From Adhaeretor mobilis (GTDB taxonomy: Bacteria; Planctomycetota; Planctomycetia; Pirellulales; Lacipirellulaceae), in contig NZ_CP036263.1 in NCBI RefSeq assembly GCF_007741515.1, positions 3,335,178 to 3,399,177 of the forward strand: DNA of 64,000 nucleotides, in the 5' to 3' direction. Position numbers and translations under genes: made by a program. The notes under the pieces are model-generated. The model was not told the DNA's origin. It did no database searches and saw nothing but the letters and a program-made list of their open reading frames with translations. Below, piece after piece: positions 9,019 through 17,764 of the stretch. Position 1 is the stretch's first letter. The number at the start of each line of letters is the position of its first letter.

Positions 9019-10712
9019 AGCGTACTCCTCTCAATCCGTTGCAACTGCTCGAAGATGTTTTTCGCCCAGAGGCTCGGTCCATGGTGCAAACCGGGATTCA
9101 AAGTGTCGTTGCCTAAGACCGCGCCTTCCGTAGGTCGACCGACAAGCGTCACGCCGCACAAGGATTGTCCGTCGGCGGCAATGGGGCAGCCAAAGCGATC
9201 GATCTGGTAACCGCATCCGCTGTCGTGGTGCACAAGTTTGCCACGTTGCGCAAGCGAACTTAGTGGTCCCCTCGGATTCGACGCCAAGGGACTGGGAAGT
9301 ACCGCGTTCACATGGCAATCGATTCTCGCATTTCGGCGTCCGCGAACGGTCCGAAGTTCTCTGCATCCCGACTCGCAGGCCGCCACGGTCCCTTGCAATA
9401 AGGTCAAACAAACCAACCCGCAATCGATAAGCGCGAGAAACTTGAGGCAGTTCTCGACCGGCGGACCGAACGCGACACGCTCCATCTCTGCCGCCAAGGC
9501 GCGAAAGTGAGGCCACGAGTCTTTCGTCATGCCGTCATGGCTGACCAAATCGACCAGGGTCGGGTACAGCTGACGCCAGGCCTCGCCCATTGCCCACGCA
9601 GCGTCGGGCACTACTCTTCCCATAGCGACCTCAACCGATGCCGAGAGTTGATTTCGGAACTCGTCGCCATTGGGACAGCAGTGCAGCCATGACTCGAACC
9701 ACTCCAGAGCGCCCGAGCCGCCGACGGCGCATAGCGCGGCCTTGGCAGCCGATTCGACCGTCGGCCAGATCTCGTCCTTAAAGTGAAGTGGACGGTCACG
9801 AGTGGCGAGCGTGGCAAGACCGCCCGCATAATGCTCCCACAGCCCTTCCAGGTCAGGAATGGACATCTGATGCGTGTTTGGCTTCGCGAGCATTGGTCGT
9901 CCGCTCCGTGAGTACGGATAAACCGTCGCTGGCTCATCTCCCAAGGGCTCGTAGACCAACGCGTGGTTGGTCTGCCGGAACTTACCGCCCCGGCCCTCGG
10001 TGAGAGCAAGGATCGCGTCGATGGCGGTTAGGCCGATGCCGCGAATCGCGATGTGGCTCTGTGCCGGTGCCATCGCCGGAGAAAGCTGAATATTGGTCGG
10101 GTAGACGTGGGGAATGTCGAATACGCCAATCTCCCGCCCGGCGACTGCCGAACTACGCCATCCCTCGTGTCCTACCGTGAGTAAGACTTCATCGAATTCG
10201 CGTACACCTTGGCGGCTACCGGTCACGACTCGCCAGCCTGTAGCAGTGTCTACCAGGTCGACAACCTGCTCCTTGATCCTGGCTAGATGAGCACGCTTTT
10301 CAAGACGTTCTACGATGGCCAGATAGCAGTCGTGCAGGTACTTGCCCACCAACGCACGCGGGACAAAGAGGCCGGTCGCGGCAAACTCGGGATAACTCCG
10401 TCGCAACCAGTTGAGCAGACTGGGTCCGTCCTCCTCGCATTGCCATACGTTGATGTGTTCCGCTGCAAAATTCATCCGCAGGTAGTGCGGCTGGCGCGGT
10501 TCGTAGACGAGTCCCGCGCCAGGAAACTCGGCGGGCTCGAAGATCGTGACGCTTAGCGGTCTTCCGGTATCGCCGCTCTCTAACTGTTTTGTCAGTTGTT
10601 GGATGCTGAGAAGCCCCTTCGGCCCACAGCCAATTACTGCGACGCGAAGCGGACGATTTGGTGCCTCTCGAACGCGATCGATGGCGTTTGCGCGAATGTC
10701 GACTAGGGGCAT
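9015..10712 (-). CDS. FAD/NAD(P)-binding oxidoreductase of the diaminopropionate-like operon
   Basis: 565 residues from the ATG at 10712. This start is chosen because it overlaps the end of the upstream gene by 10 bases and puts the dinucleotide fold near the N-terminus; upstream in-frame starts lie inside the neighbour. VAVIGCGPKGLLSIQQL is a G-x-G-x2-G FAD-binding fold, followed by EFPGAGLVYEPRQPHYLRMNF and LTVGHEG, as in the family of FAD-NAD(P)-binding proteins (NAD_binding_9). It probably oxidises or hydroxylates an amine or amino-acid intermediate, perhaps standing in for the SbnB dehydrogenase, which is absent here. That role is inference from context. It is coupled to both neighbours. 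Confidence 0.75.
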   Translation of the reverse strand: MPLVDIRANAIDRVREAPNRPLRVAVIGCGPKGLLSIQQLTKQLESGDTGRPLSVTIFEPAEFPGAGLVYEPRQPHYLRMNFAAEHINVWQCEEDGPSLLNWLRRSYPEFAATGLFVPRALVGKYLHDCYLAIVERLEKRAHLARIKEQVVDLVDTATGWRVVTGSRQGVREFDEVLLTVGHEGWRSSAVAGREIGVFDIPHVYPTNIQLSPAMAPAQSHIAIRGIGLTAIDAILALTEGRGGKFRQTNHALVYEPLGDEPATVYPYSRSGRPMLAKPNTHQMSIPDLEGLWEHYAGGLATLATRDRPLHFKDEIWPTVESAAKAALCAVGGSGALEWFESWLHCCPNGDEFRNQLSASVEVAMGRVVPDAAWAMGEAWRQLYPTLVDLVSHDGMTKDSWPHFRALAAEMERVAFGPPVENCLKFLALIDCGLVCLTLLQGTVAACESGCRELRTVRGRRNARIDCHVNAVLPSPLASNPRGPLSSLAQRGKLVHHDSGCGYQIDRFGCPIAADGQSLCGVTLVGRPTEGAVLGNDTLNPGLHHGPSLWAKNIFEQLQRIERSTL

Positions 10713-11752
10713 GTTCGCCTTGCTTTCATCGAAACCGACTTTTCGTTGTGAACGAGCGAGGCCAGTTCTTCGGCAGTCAGACCCAAGTTTGTTTCGACCC
10801 ACTCGTCATCAAAGACAGTATCCAGGTATCGAGTCCCGGAGTCGTGCAACACTGCGACGACGGTCTTACCGGCCAATTGATTCCTCATCGCGCAAATTGC
10901 TGAGAGCACGCCGCCTCCCGAACCGCCTACCAAAATCGCTTCACGGTAGGCAAGGCGTCTGCATTCGACCACGCAGTCGATATCGGAGACGCGGAGCACG
11001 TCGGAATGCACCCCACCCCGAGCCAAGGGCGGGACCCGACCCGCTCCAAGCCCTGGAATCAGCCGGCGCCCCGGAGTACCGCCGAATAGAACGCTGCCCA
11101 CTGCGTCGATCGCAACCAGCTTGGCTCGACGCCCGCGAGACTGTAAAAACTGCTGACATCCCTGCAGCGTGCCCGTGCTGCTAACCGCAACAAAGACGTA
11201 GTCATAGTCGCCCTGCAGTTGCCGGTCGATCTCGGCAATCGTCCCTGTGCGGTGGGCGCGGGGGTTCTCGGGGTTGGCGTACTGATTCGGCCAGAAACTG
11301 TTGGTAGTTGTTTCAAGGAGGTGGCATACACGTGCCAGACGGGCGCGGAGGTAGTCACCGCGAAGGGGCGTGGACACGACATCAACCTGGGCCCCGTAGG
11401 CCTTCATGATCGCCAAGTTCTGCGGCTGAGTGCGAGGGTCGACGACGCAGATCAAAGGCAGGTCATAGTAGCGGCAAACTTGTGCGAGCCCAATTCCCAT
11501 ATTTCCGGAGGTCGACTCTATAATCGTCGTCCCCCGCCGCACAAGACCTTTTGCGATGCCGGATTCGATCATCGCTCTGGCCGGGCGATCCTTGGCGCTG
11601 CCCCCTGGATTAAAGGCTTCTAGCTTGGCGTATAGGCGACCACCAGCGAGGTCGATATGGCGATCCAACTCGATCAAGGGCGTCTGACCGATGACTGATA
11701 GGATGCCCCGATCAACTTTTCGAAGACACTTTTCCGAGGACATTGTTAACAT
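10703..11752 (-). CDS. SbnA-like 2,3-diaminopropionate biosynthesis protein (cysteine-synthase fold)
   Basis: 349-residue fold-type II PLP enzyme. Seen: NPGGSAKDRPA (PLP Lys), ESTSGNMGIGLA (substrate loop) and GGSGGG (phosphate-binding loop). Segments CVVDPRTQPQNL, NQYANPEN, DAVGSVLFGG, LIPGLGAGRVPP and DSGTRYLDTVFDDEW agree with what I remember of SbnA from staphyloferrin B synthesis rather than housekeeping CysK. SbnA joins O-phosphoserine and glutamate to make ACEGA, the precursor of 2,3-diaminopropionate. It is first gene of the operon; a sigma-54-type promoter lies about 45 bases upstream. Starts at 11752 and 11743 are both possible. No SbnB or NIS synthetase (IucA/IucC) gene is visible in the window. 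Confidence 0.8.
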   Translation of the reverse strand: MLTMSSEKCLRKVDRGILSVIGQTPLIELDRHIDLAGGRLYAKLEAFNPGGSAKDRPARAMIESGIAKGLVRRGTTIIESTSGNMGIGLAQVCRYYDLPLICVVDPRTQPQNLAIMKAYGAQVDVVSTPLRGDYLRARLARVCHLLETTTNSFWPNQYANPENPRAHRTGTIAEIDRQLQGDYDYVFVAVSSTGTLQGCQQFLQSRGRRAKLVAIDAVGSVLFGGTPGRRLIPGLGAGRVPPLARGGVHSDVLRVSDIDCVVECRRLAYREAILVGGSGGGVLSAICAMRNQLAGKTVVAVLHDSGTRYLDTVFDDEWVETNLGLTAEELASLVHNEKSVSMKARRTCP

Positions 11753-11795
11753 TCAGCGAGAGTGGGAGGACGCTTTTGCCAGTCCGACCAACTCG

Positions 11796-11810
11796 GCAAA
11801 CGGCGTGCCA
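11796..11810 (-). promoter_or_regulatory. rpoN-type site: Sigma-54-type promoter for the diaminopropionate-like operon
   Basis: On the minus strand the site reads TGGCAC-GCCGT-TTGC, matching the sigma-54 consensus TGGCAC-N5-TTGC at all ten fixed bases, with GG-N10-GC spacing. Transcription would start near 11784, about 32 bases before the first ATG of the SbnA-like gene. Such promoters require an AAA+ activator; one is encoded at 12924. Confidence 0.7.
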
Positions 11811-12224
11811 CATGCCTTCGTCGCAACGCGAAGGGAAAGTAGTTCGGTCGAAGCATCGTCAGGCCTTGTCCGCGTAATTTGGTACGAAACGGCTTAAAAA
11901 CCGAAGACGCGAAAATAGCTCAACGCCTGGGAATCAACTTGCTGAATGCCGGTGCACTGTATGTCTGAGATTCAGAGTCGTACTCCTTTGGCGGACGCGG
12001 GCCTGCTTAGAGATGTGAACGTCGAGCGAAATTGCGTGCCTAGCACGCATTGTCCCGCCCATGCCTGTCCGTGGATCTGGCTTGGTATCACGTTTCCTAG
12101 TTGCCAAGGCTCTTCGTACTCGAACCGAGATGCTAGATTCAATAAAGGATCATCAAGTTGTCTAAACTGGCTATACTAACCCGCCCACAAAACGAACCAC
12201 TTCAGTGAGACGGTTCGCGAAGGC
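11811..12224. other. Gene-free stretch upstream of the sigma-54 site
   Basis: I see no gene in either strand that resembles a known family. Just upstream of the sigma-54 site is an inverted repeat, CCTTCG-N8-CGAAGG (near 11814-11833), that could be an activator-binding site, but I did not find it repeated in front of the other sigma-54 sites. Confidence 0.4.
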
Positions 12225-12401
12225 ATGGGCGCAATCCTTCATGGTCCCGGCGTTGCATTCCGCGTCTGGGCGCCGCACGCTGATTTCGTTAGCGTCGTCG
12301 GCTCGCTCAATGGCTGCGACGCGGAGGCGGTGATGGCTTGTGAGGAGAATGGTACTTGGTACGTTAATGTTCCCGACGCCAAGTCCGCAGAGTGCCGCTA
12401 G
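12225..12401 (+). pseudogene. Glycogen branching enzyme-type N-terminal (CBM48) fragment
   Basis: A 58-codon frame (MGAILHGPG to SAECR) reads like the N-terminal CBM48/E-set domain of 1,4-alpha-glucan branching enzyme or related amylases: VAFRVWAPHADFVSVVGSLNG followed by EENGTWYVNVPDA. The full enzymes exceed 600 residues; here a stop follows directly and no catalytic domain is found downstream. It is a relic, probably left by a deletion. Confidence 0.75.
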
Positions 12402-12923
12402 AAATCACAACCCTTAAAGAACAACAATATAAGAATGATGGGGATAGGAAGGCCTATCAGCCAGCCAAAAAGGGCATACTTAATCTTTCCTTCATGGGGC
12501 TCTTGATTGTGTTTGAGCATGGTAATTTCCACTTTGTGTTGGAGCTACCGCTGGGCCTAGGGATTACGAGTTCGTGTTACCTTGGGACCTATCGCGGATG
12601 GAGTTAATACGGCACTTCGAGCCTGCTGTCACCAATCTGCAAAAGCTATACCATGCTGGGACGCATTCATTTTGGTTGTAGGGCCTATGTTCGCCGGTAT
12701 CCATGTGGTCAGCGAACGATCAGGTTGGTCCCGATGAAATCGGTTTTCCGGCCACTTGGGGGCCATAGAGCATATGGGCGGAGAGTTTAGGGCTAAGAGG
12801 GCAAAAAACCACATTTTAACGGACTGTCTAGATGTTCGGTCGCTTGTTTCTCAGGTGAGCGTTTGTCGCTATGATGGGGCGATTCCGTATTTCTGCCCGC
12901 ATTAAAATTGACCATACATCGCG
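12402..12923. other. Gene-free stretch before the sigma-54 activator gene
   Basis: No supported gene. Short frames here show no family resemblance. A weak sigma-54-like site on the minus strand near 12640-12654 (TGGTAT-AGCTT-TTGC) faces no gene. The promoter of the response regulator must lie at the right end, but I cannot assign it with confidence. Confidence 0.4.
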
Positions 12924-14405
12924 ATGCCAACCATACTCACTGTCGACGACGACCGGTCGGTCCATCACCTCATTTCCCGCGCACTAGAGGGTCGGGAGTT
13001 CGAGGTCATCTCGGCGAGTTCTGGTGAAGACGCGATCAGTCAGATCAAGGCCAATTCACCAGACGTTGTGCTACTGGATGTCGTATTGCCGGACGGATCA
13101 GGCCTCGACCTGGTAGGAAAGCTCAATCAGCTTGATCCGCGACTGCCGGTGATCATCGTGACTGCACTGGATACTAGCGAAACTGCCATTGAAGCAATGA
13201 AGCTGGGAGCCTTTGACTATCTTCCCAAGCCGATCGATGTCGAGCGATTGGAATGCATGGTCGAACAGGCTCTCGAATCTCGGCGGATGATGACTGTGCC
13301 TGTCGCTATGGATACATTGCTTTCACCGGAGGAACACGACGCGTTTGTGGGCAGTTGTGATGCAATGCAACAGGCTTTCAAAGCCATCGGTCGAGTAGCA
13401 GCACAGAATGTTACCGTACTAATTCGAGGCGAAAGTGGCACTGGCAAGGAACTTGTCGCCCGGGCAATCTACCAGCACAGCGAACGCTCTGAGGGGCCTT
13501 TTCTCGCGGTCAACTGTGCCGCTCTCTCTGAGACTCTGCTCGAAAGTGAGCTGTTCGGGCACGAAAAGGGATCGTTCACCGGGGCAGACAGGCAACGAAT
13601 TGGAAAGTTTGAACAGTGCAGCGGCGGAACGATCTTCTTGGACGAAATTGGCGATATGTCACCGACTGTTCAAGGAAAGGTCCTGCGGTTGCTTCAAGAG
13701 CAAAAGTTTGAGCGAGTCGGAGGCAACGAGACCATCGAAACGGACGTTCGAATTATCTCTGCCACTAATCGCGACCTGGAGGAAATGTGCCGAGAAAATG
13801 AGTTTCGTGAGGACCTCTACTATCGGCTCAATGGCTATACGATTGAATTGCCTCCGCTCCGCGACCGCAAAAACGATCGCATCTTGCTGATCGAACATTT
13901 ACTCGCTCGACTTGCCAAGGAACTAGGAAAGGAGGTAAGCGGCATTGCCCCTGAGACGCAGGTCGCGCTCTTGGAATATCATTGGCCGGGGAATGTTCGC
14001 GAGCTAGAGAGCGTATTGCGTAGGGCTTTGCTCTACTGTTCGGGTACTGTCTTGCTGGAGTCCTCACTTCCAAAAGAAGTCAAAGAATCATTGGGGCTTT
14101 CCGGAGAGAAGGTGGGCAATGCAAGCTCGATGCAAGAAGAAGGCTTGACTCAATTTATTTTGGATCGGTTAAAAGCTAAGTCCAGCGACCTCTATGCAGA
14201 CACATTGGCGGAGATGGAATTACAACTTCTGACCTTAGTTTTGAGGGAGGCTGACGGCAATCAATCAGAAGCCGCACGAATCTTAGGCATAACTCGGGGC
14301 AGTCTGCGCAATAAGATTCGCACGCTCGGTATTTCAATCGAACAAGTTATCACTCTAGGAGAAGAGAGAAAGCCACCAAATCAGGATCCGACAGATCCAT
14401 GCTAG
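12924..14405 (+). CDS. NtrC-family sigma-54-dependent response regulator
   Basis: 493 residues. Receiver domain about 3-118 with acidic pocket D8/D9, phospho-acceptor D52 (LLDVVLPDGSG), T80 and K102. AAA+ sigma-54 interaction domain about 142-380 with Walker A GESGTGKE (169-176), the loop GSFTGA (216-221; Ser replaces the first Ala of GAFTGA, a tolerated variant) and Walker B GTIFLDEIG. A Fis-type helix-turn-helix lies at about 445-480 (EADGNQSEAARILGITRGSL). It activates RNA polymerase carrying sigma-54 at enhancer-dependent promoters. No histidine kinase is adjacent; an HPt gene is convergent 28 bases downstream. Six sigma-54-type promoters occur in the same accessory region, so these are plausible targets. 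Confidence 0.93.
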   Translation: MPTILTVDDDRSVHHLISRALEGREFEVISASSGEDAISQIKANSPDVVLLDVVLPDGSGLDLVGKLNQLDPRLPVIIVTALDTSETAIEAMKLGAFDYLPKPIDVERLECMVEQALESRRMMTVPVAMDTLLSPEEHDAFVGSCDAMQQAFKAIGRVAAQNVTVLIRGESGTGKELVARAIYQHSERSEGPFLAVNCAALSETLLESELFGHEKGSFTGADRQRIGKFEQCSGGTIFLDEIGDMSPTVQGKVLRLLQEQKFERVGGNETIETDVRIISATNRDLEEMCRENEFREDLYYRLNGYTIELPPLRDRKNDRILLIEHLLARLAKELGKEVSGIAPETQVALLEYHWPGNVRELESVLRRALLYCSGTVLLESSLPKEVKESLGLSGEKVGNASSMQEEGLTQFILDRLKAKSSDLYADTLAEMELQLLTLVLREADGNQSEAARILGITRGSLRNKIRTLGISIEQVITLGEERKPPNQDPTDPC

Positions 14406-14433
14406 CCGAGCACATCAGCTCGAAACAGACGAA

Positions 14434-14811
14434 TCAGCCGGAACTCTCTTTGTCATTACGATTGGCCTGTAGTTGCTCGGCGAGCTGGTTCGCGGCTTTT
14501 GATAATCCCTTAATTTCATCCCAGGGGGCTCGACCAAACCCGTCCTGGCTGGCTTGTATTACGGTATTGGCTGACTCGACGACTTCCACCCCGTCAAAAT
14601 TGGCAGCGAGACCTTTCAAGCTGTGGGCTCCACGTTTTAACGCAATAGGATCGCCAGCTTCAGCTGCAGCATCAATACGCTGCAATAATGTCTCATAGTC
14701 TTCCAGGTAGAAATCGATCATTTCATAGAGTAGTTCGCGATTGCCACCGAGGCGAGCTAGAGCACTGCTCAAGTTATAAGCTGGTTGATCAGATGTCGGT
14801 GGCTCATTCAT
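14434..14811 (-). CDS. Stand-alone HPt (histidine phosphotransfer) protein
   Basis: 125 residues, a single HPt domain forming a four-helix bundle. The motif KRGAHSLKGLAANF places the phospho-accepting His at residue 63 and the conserved Lys at 66. It would shuttle phosphate between receiver domains in a phosphorelay. It is convergent with the sigma-54 response regulator, their stops 28 bases apart. The island's large hybrid kinase ends in two receiver domains and lacks its own HPt domain, which makes this protein its natural partner; that link is inference. A poor sigma-54-like site (GGGCAC-TTTCT-CCGC, about 14845-14859) lies upstream but its -12 element is weak. Confidence 0.85.
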   Translation of the reverse strand: MNEPPTSDQPAYNLSSALARLGGNRELLYEMIDFYLEDYETLLQRIDAAAEAGDPIALKRGAHSLKGLAANFDGVEVVESANTVIQASQDGFGRAPWDEIKGLSKAANQLAEQLQANRNDKESSG

Positions 14812-15167
14812 TGTGTTTGTCCCAAACTAGGTTTTATCTGCCGGGCGGAGAAAGTGCCCGGGCGAAGTCGTCATCCAGCAGTTCGCTGCGGTTTCAGCCT
14901 CTCGCTCTTTGTTGTCGAATTCGCTTCGTGCAATTCTCCGCGGAGAATTTTAATATGACTTGGAGCGCTGATGCCAATTGCTACTCATCCCCCTCGGATC
15001 CTCAATACCTGACTTTCGATTTCTAGCTCCGGTAAGACAACACTCTCTTCGTTTCCTCTGGATGGTACAATCATTATGGGTCCTCCTTAACCAAGGGTCA
15101 AAACGGTTTCCGAAATTTAGGTACATGATATTTCTGACATTCTTTTTTGGATGCGAGCTTCGTTGCT
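14812..15167. other. Gene-free stretch between the HPt gene and the AI-2E pseudogene
   Basis: I see nothing in it that resembles a gene or RNA. It contains only short frames without family features. Confidence 0.4.
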
Positions 15168-15900
15168 CTAGCGTTCCATGAATACTCCAACGGGATCCAA
15201 CGTGCGCGAGTGGTCAAAGCATATTTTGAGTACGGCCAACAGCGGAAGCGACAGCAACACACCGCCGATTCCCCAGAGCCAGCCCCAAGACACGGTGGCT
15301 TGCAGGATCATCACTGGGTTCAGGCTGATAGAATTGCCAAGCATGGCATGCGTAATGCAGTTTGCTTCCAACGCATTCAAGCCGATGTAAATTGCTGGAG
15401 CCAATGCGGCGTGAGCCAGGCCATTGAAAGCGCCCAGCCCCTCTACGAAAACCATAATGGCCCCAATAGCGGGTCCAGCGAATTGAAAGTAGTTGAGTAG
15501 CGCTGCACCAACTCCTCTTAATATTGGGTTGGGCAGACCGATTAGCCACATTCCGACGCCTAGAACAACCGGCAATAGGAACCTGGAAGTGGCCTAGCCG
15601 CAGCACAATAGGCTTTAATTTTAGATTTAGCCGCACCGCGAGCGTATCGGGAAATAGGATTGCGCGTGCAAAGTAGGCCGTGTAAAAGGAAGCATACACC
15701 ACTGCCGTAGGTATGAGCGCATCACGCAGGGTCCAGGCTTTAGACTCTAGTGCGAGTGCACAGTTTCGCTGACCTCCAGGACTCTGGACGTTTTCTGATT
15801 CTGTGTTGGAGTTTCCAATTTCATCAGTACCTGCCTTCGGCGATAGCTCGCCGCGCGTAATCTTAGTTATGGATACATTCATAGGCGATGCATGTCTCAT
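15168..15900 (-). pseudogene. AI-2E family transporter, deleted and frameshifted
   Basis: Two pieces of an AI-2E/PerM-type transporter in different frames. The N-terminal piece (start near 15900 or 15882) has the first membrane pair, with YASFYTAYFARAILFPDTLAVRL and a following LGHFQVP. The C-terminal piece (15575 to 15168) has PNPILRGVGAALLNYFQFAG, the LNALEANCITHAMLGNSISLNP motif and WGWLWGIGGVLLSLPLLAVLK. Roughly 200 central residues are missing between them. The family includes exporters of AI-2 and other small molecules. An intact but different member is encoded at 22306. It is preceded by a possible sigma-54 site. Confidence 0.8.
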
Positions 15901-15966
15901 TGAAGCCCAGTAGCAAAACCCATGAAGGTTGGATAGTCGCCTGGACGCCATTCTTACGTTATACGT

Positions 15967-15981
15967 GCAAAGCACAGGCCA
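15967..15981 (-). promoter_or_regulatory. rpoN-type site: Possible sigma-54 promoter of the AI-2E pseudogene
   Basis: The minus strand reads TGGCCT-GTGCT-TTGC followed by A. It keeps GG-N10-GC and a perfect -12 element but has two mismatches in the -24 element. It lies about 65 bases upstream of the likely old start. Weaker than the other sites on its own; its position adds weight. Confidence 0.45.
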
Positions 15982-16248
15982 AAGTTCGTGGACAAGATGT
16001 AAGTGCTTTTTCCCGGTTGTTGCCGACACCGCACGGGAAGGTGGTCGGAGTTCATCCAACATGGCTGGTCCCAAACCAACCAAGACGCCAGAGATCATGC
16101 ATTCTTCCGTGGATTTTGGGACTGAATGGCAGTTTCAGTTCGGCGCAAAACGTGCATTTATTTCTCTCGAGGCCTGCTGGCGATACTACGAGGTGTCCTC
16201 AGTTCTGGGCTGGAAAACGCCAACAACTCACCACGAAGGAGCTCGACT

Positions 16249-16668
16249 GTGGCTACTCAACAAGAAATCGCTGGCAATTGGAATCAACTGAAGGGAATGC
16301 TCCGTGAGAAATGGGGACAGCTGACCGACGACGAACTACAGGAAGCCCAAGGTGACTACGATCAGCTTGTTGGACTCATCCAACAAAAAACCGGTCAAGG
16401 CAAGGCCAAAGTTGAGAAGATCGTCAACGAGTTGAGCGATCAGTGCTCAGGCGTGCTTGAGAACGCCAAGGTAATGGCCCATGAATACCTGGGGCAAGCT
16501 GGCGAATCTGTCAATGAAGTGGCAGGGCAGGTTCGAGAGCGTATGGGTGACGGGTACGCTGAAGCAGAAAATCTCGTGAAACGCCGGCCCGTCGAATCGG
16601 TTGCGGTCGCATTTGGCACCGGGCTGATAGCCGGCGTCATCGTTGGATTGGTTTTTCGGTCTCGTTAA
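16249..16668 (+). CDS. CsbD-like protein with C-terminal membrane anchor
   Basis: 139 residues from GTG at 16249, chosen because GAAGGAG ends 7 bases before it and the CsbD domain then starts at once; in-frame Met codons further upstream give a nonsense N-terminus. Residues about 7-55 match CsbD (GNWNQLKGMLREKWGQLTDDEL), a small stress-induced fold. The C-terminus resembles DUF883/YqjD proteins: RRPVESVAVAFGTGLIAGVIVGLVF, one glycine-zipper transmembrane helix. It probably sits on the inner membrane. First gene of a run of six small membrane-protein genes with short spacings. Function unknown beyond stress association of the family. Confidence 0.8.
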   Translation: MATQQEIAGNWNQLKGMLREKWGQLTDDELQEAQGDYDQLVGLIQQKTGQGKAKVEKIVNELSDQCSGVLENAKVMAHEYLGQAGESVNEVAGQVRERMGDGYAEAENLVKRRPVESVAVAFGTGLIAGVIVGLVFRSR

Positions 16669-16737
16669 GCGGAATGACCGCGACCGAACTACCACATACT
16701 CCCTTTCTCACCAACACGAAGGAGATGGAGAGAAATC

Positions 16738-17052
16738 ATGTCCAGTCAAACAAAACAAGCTCAGAATCAATCTCGTGACGCATACATTCCTGACACTGAC
16801 GACTGGCAACAGTTCGCTGAACGTGGTGTGGATCAGATGCGTGAAATGGTCGGCGACAATGCCGGTAGGTCGATGTTGATCGCCCTGGGTGCAGGACTCG
16901 GGGTCGGATTTATGATTGGCACTGCGTTAGGCGGTTCCAGTCGATCATCACGCGAGTGGGGACGTTTCACTGCGGAAGGTCTGGGACGCACCTTTCGCGA
17001 CAGAATCGAAACCCTCGTGCCAGACGTTATCAATGACCGTTTCAAAGGATAG
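16738..17052 (+). CDS. Small DUF883-like membrane protein
   Basis: 104 residues. AAGGAGA precedes the ATG. The N-terminus is polar (Gln/Asn/Asp-rich); a single hydrophobic segment at about 45-66 carries spaced Gly residues (LIALGAGLGVGFMIGTALGG), a glycine-zipper pattern shared with its neighbours. A basic amphipathic tail follows. It is likely an inner-membrane protein of the YqjD/ElaB-like class, whose members bind ribosomes or the nucleoid in enterobacteria; that role is not shown here. Part of the 16249-18492 run. Confidence 0.65.
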   Translation: MSSQTKQAQNQSRDAYIPDTDDWQQFAERGVDQMREMVGDNAGRSMLIALGAGLGVGFMIGTALGGSSRSSREWGRFTAEGLGRTFRDRIETLVPDVINDRFKG

Positions 17053-17104
17053 CCGATTCAGAGGGTAGCCATCTCAAAGGATACACCGAAGAAAGGTGAG
17101 AATC

Positions 17105-17481
17105 GTGCCGTCTGAGAAAACACCAGAAGACATTCGACGACACATGGATGCCTTACGCAGCACGCTTGATAACGATGTGCAGGAAGTCCCGTGGAGTGTG
17201 CGTGCGAAATCCAACTGGCGATACTATGTCAAGAGTTATCCCTGCCTAACACTGGGGTAGCGACTTCTGTTGGCTATGTGCTCATGCCTCGTCGAGTGCA
17301 ACCCGTTGAGCGCGTCGTTCCTAATCCAAAAGCATTGGCCCGGTTAGCGAAGGAAGAGAAATTGGTCATGGCACCAGAATCTGAAGTTAGAGTAAAAAGT
17401 GACAGCATAGCAAACAAACTTAGCAGCGCTTTCGACGTGAACACTGAAGACAGCCAAGAGGCTTCAGTTGACTACGCCTAA
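17105..17481 (+). pseudogene. DUF3618-like membrane protein, frameshifted
   Basis: From GTG 17105, with AAAGGTGAG upstream, the frame reads SEKTPEDIRRHMDALRSTLDNDVQEV, the start of a DUF3618-type protein, and continues to YVKSYPCLTLG before a stop near 17258. The expected continuation, GVATSVGYVLMPRRVQPVE and a Lys/Glu-rich tail, lies in another frame (to 17481). One frameshift at the G-run near 17254 joins them into a protein of about 125 residues with one membrane segment. It could be a real lesion, a sequencing error at the homopolymer, or (less likely) programmed slippage. Confidence 0.65.
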
Positions 17482-17764
17482 TTACATCCAAAATGACAAG
17501 GCCACACAGCGTGGTCGCGATAACAGCAATCAAAACCCAAATGATTCCAAAACTGTCATGCCAGTAAACCGAATTCAACAGTATTGGTCAGCACCGGCAA
17601 ATGAATTCTCGAGGAATCGTTGGATAGATGACTCACCCAAATTATCGCTGCAACGCAATTGGTTTGATCGTATCGAACAGTGTATCTACGACCATCCTGG
17701 AACTACTGTCGTCACTGCTTTGACCGTTGGGGTGTTGCTGGGTTGGTGGGGGAAACGCAAATGA
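17468..17764 (+). CDS. Small membrane-anchored hypothetical protein
   Basis: 98 residues from TTG 17468, overlapping the end of the preceding frame; Met at 17558 is an alternative start with a poorer ribosome site. The N-terminal two thirds are polar and Asn/Gln-rich. The C-terminus is one hydrophobic segment, HPGTTVVTALTVGVLLGWW, followed by GKRK. The C-terminal anchor echoes those of the neighbouring genes. Its stop overlaps the ATG of the next gene (ATGA), so the two are co-translated. Function unknown. Confidence 0.6.
   Translation: MTTPNYIQNDKATQRGRDNSNQNPNDSKTVMPVNRIQQYWSAPANEFSRNRWIDDSPKLSLQRNWFDRIEQCIYDHPGTTVVTALTVGVLLGWWGKRK

Noticed and set aside
11738..11760. Fur-box-like palindrome at the start of the SbnA-like gene (ATTGTTAACATT)
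   Set aside because: It overlaps the start codon and matches the Fur consensus poorly; the sigma-54 site is far stronger.
12640..12654. Sigma-54-like site on the minus strand (TGGTAT-AGCTT-TTGC)
   Set aside because: Two mismatches in the -24 element and no minus-strand gene downstream of it.
14845..14859. Sigma-54-like site before the HPt gene (GGGCAC-TTTCT-CCGC)
   Set aside because: The spacing is right but the -12 element is poor and the region is locally G/C-rich, so a chance match is likely.
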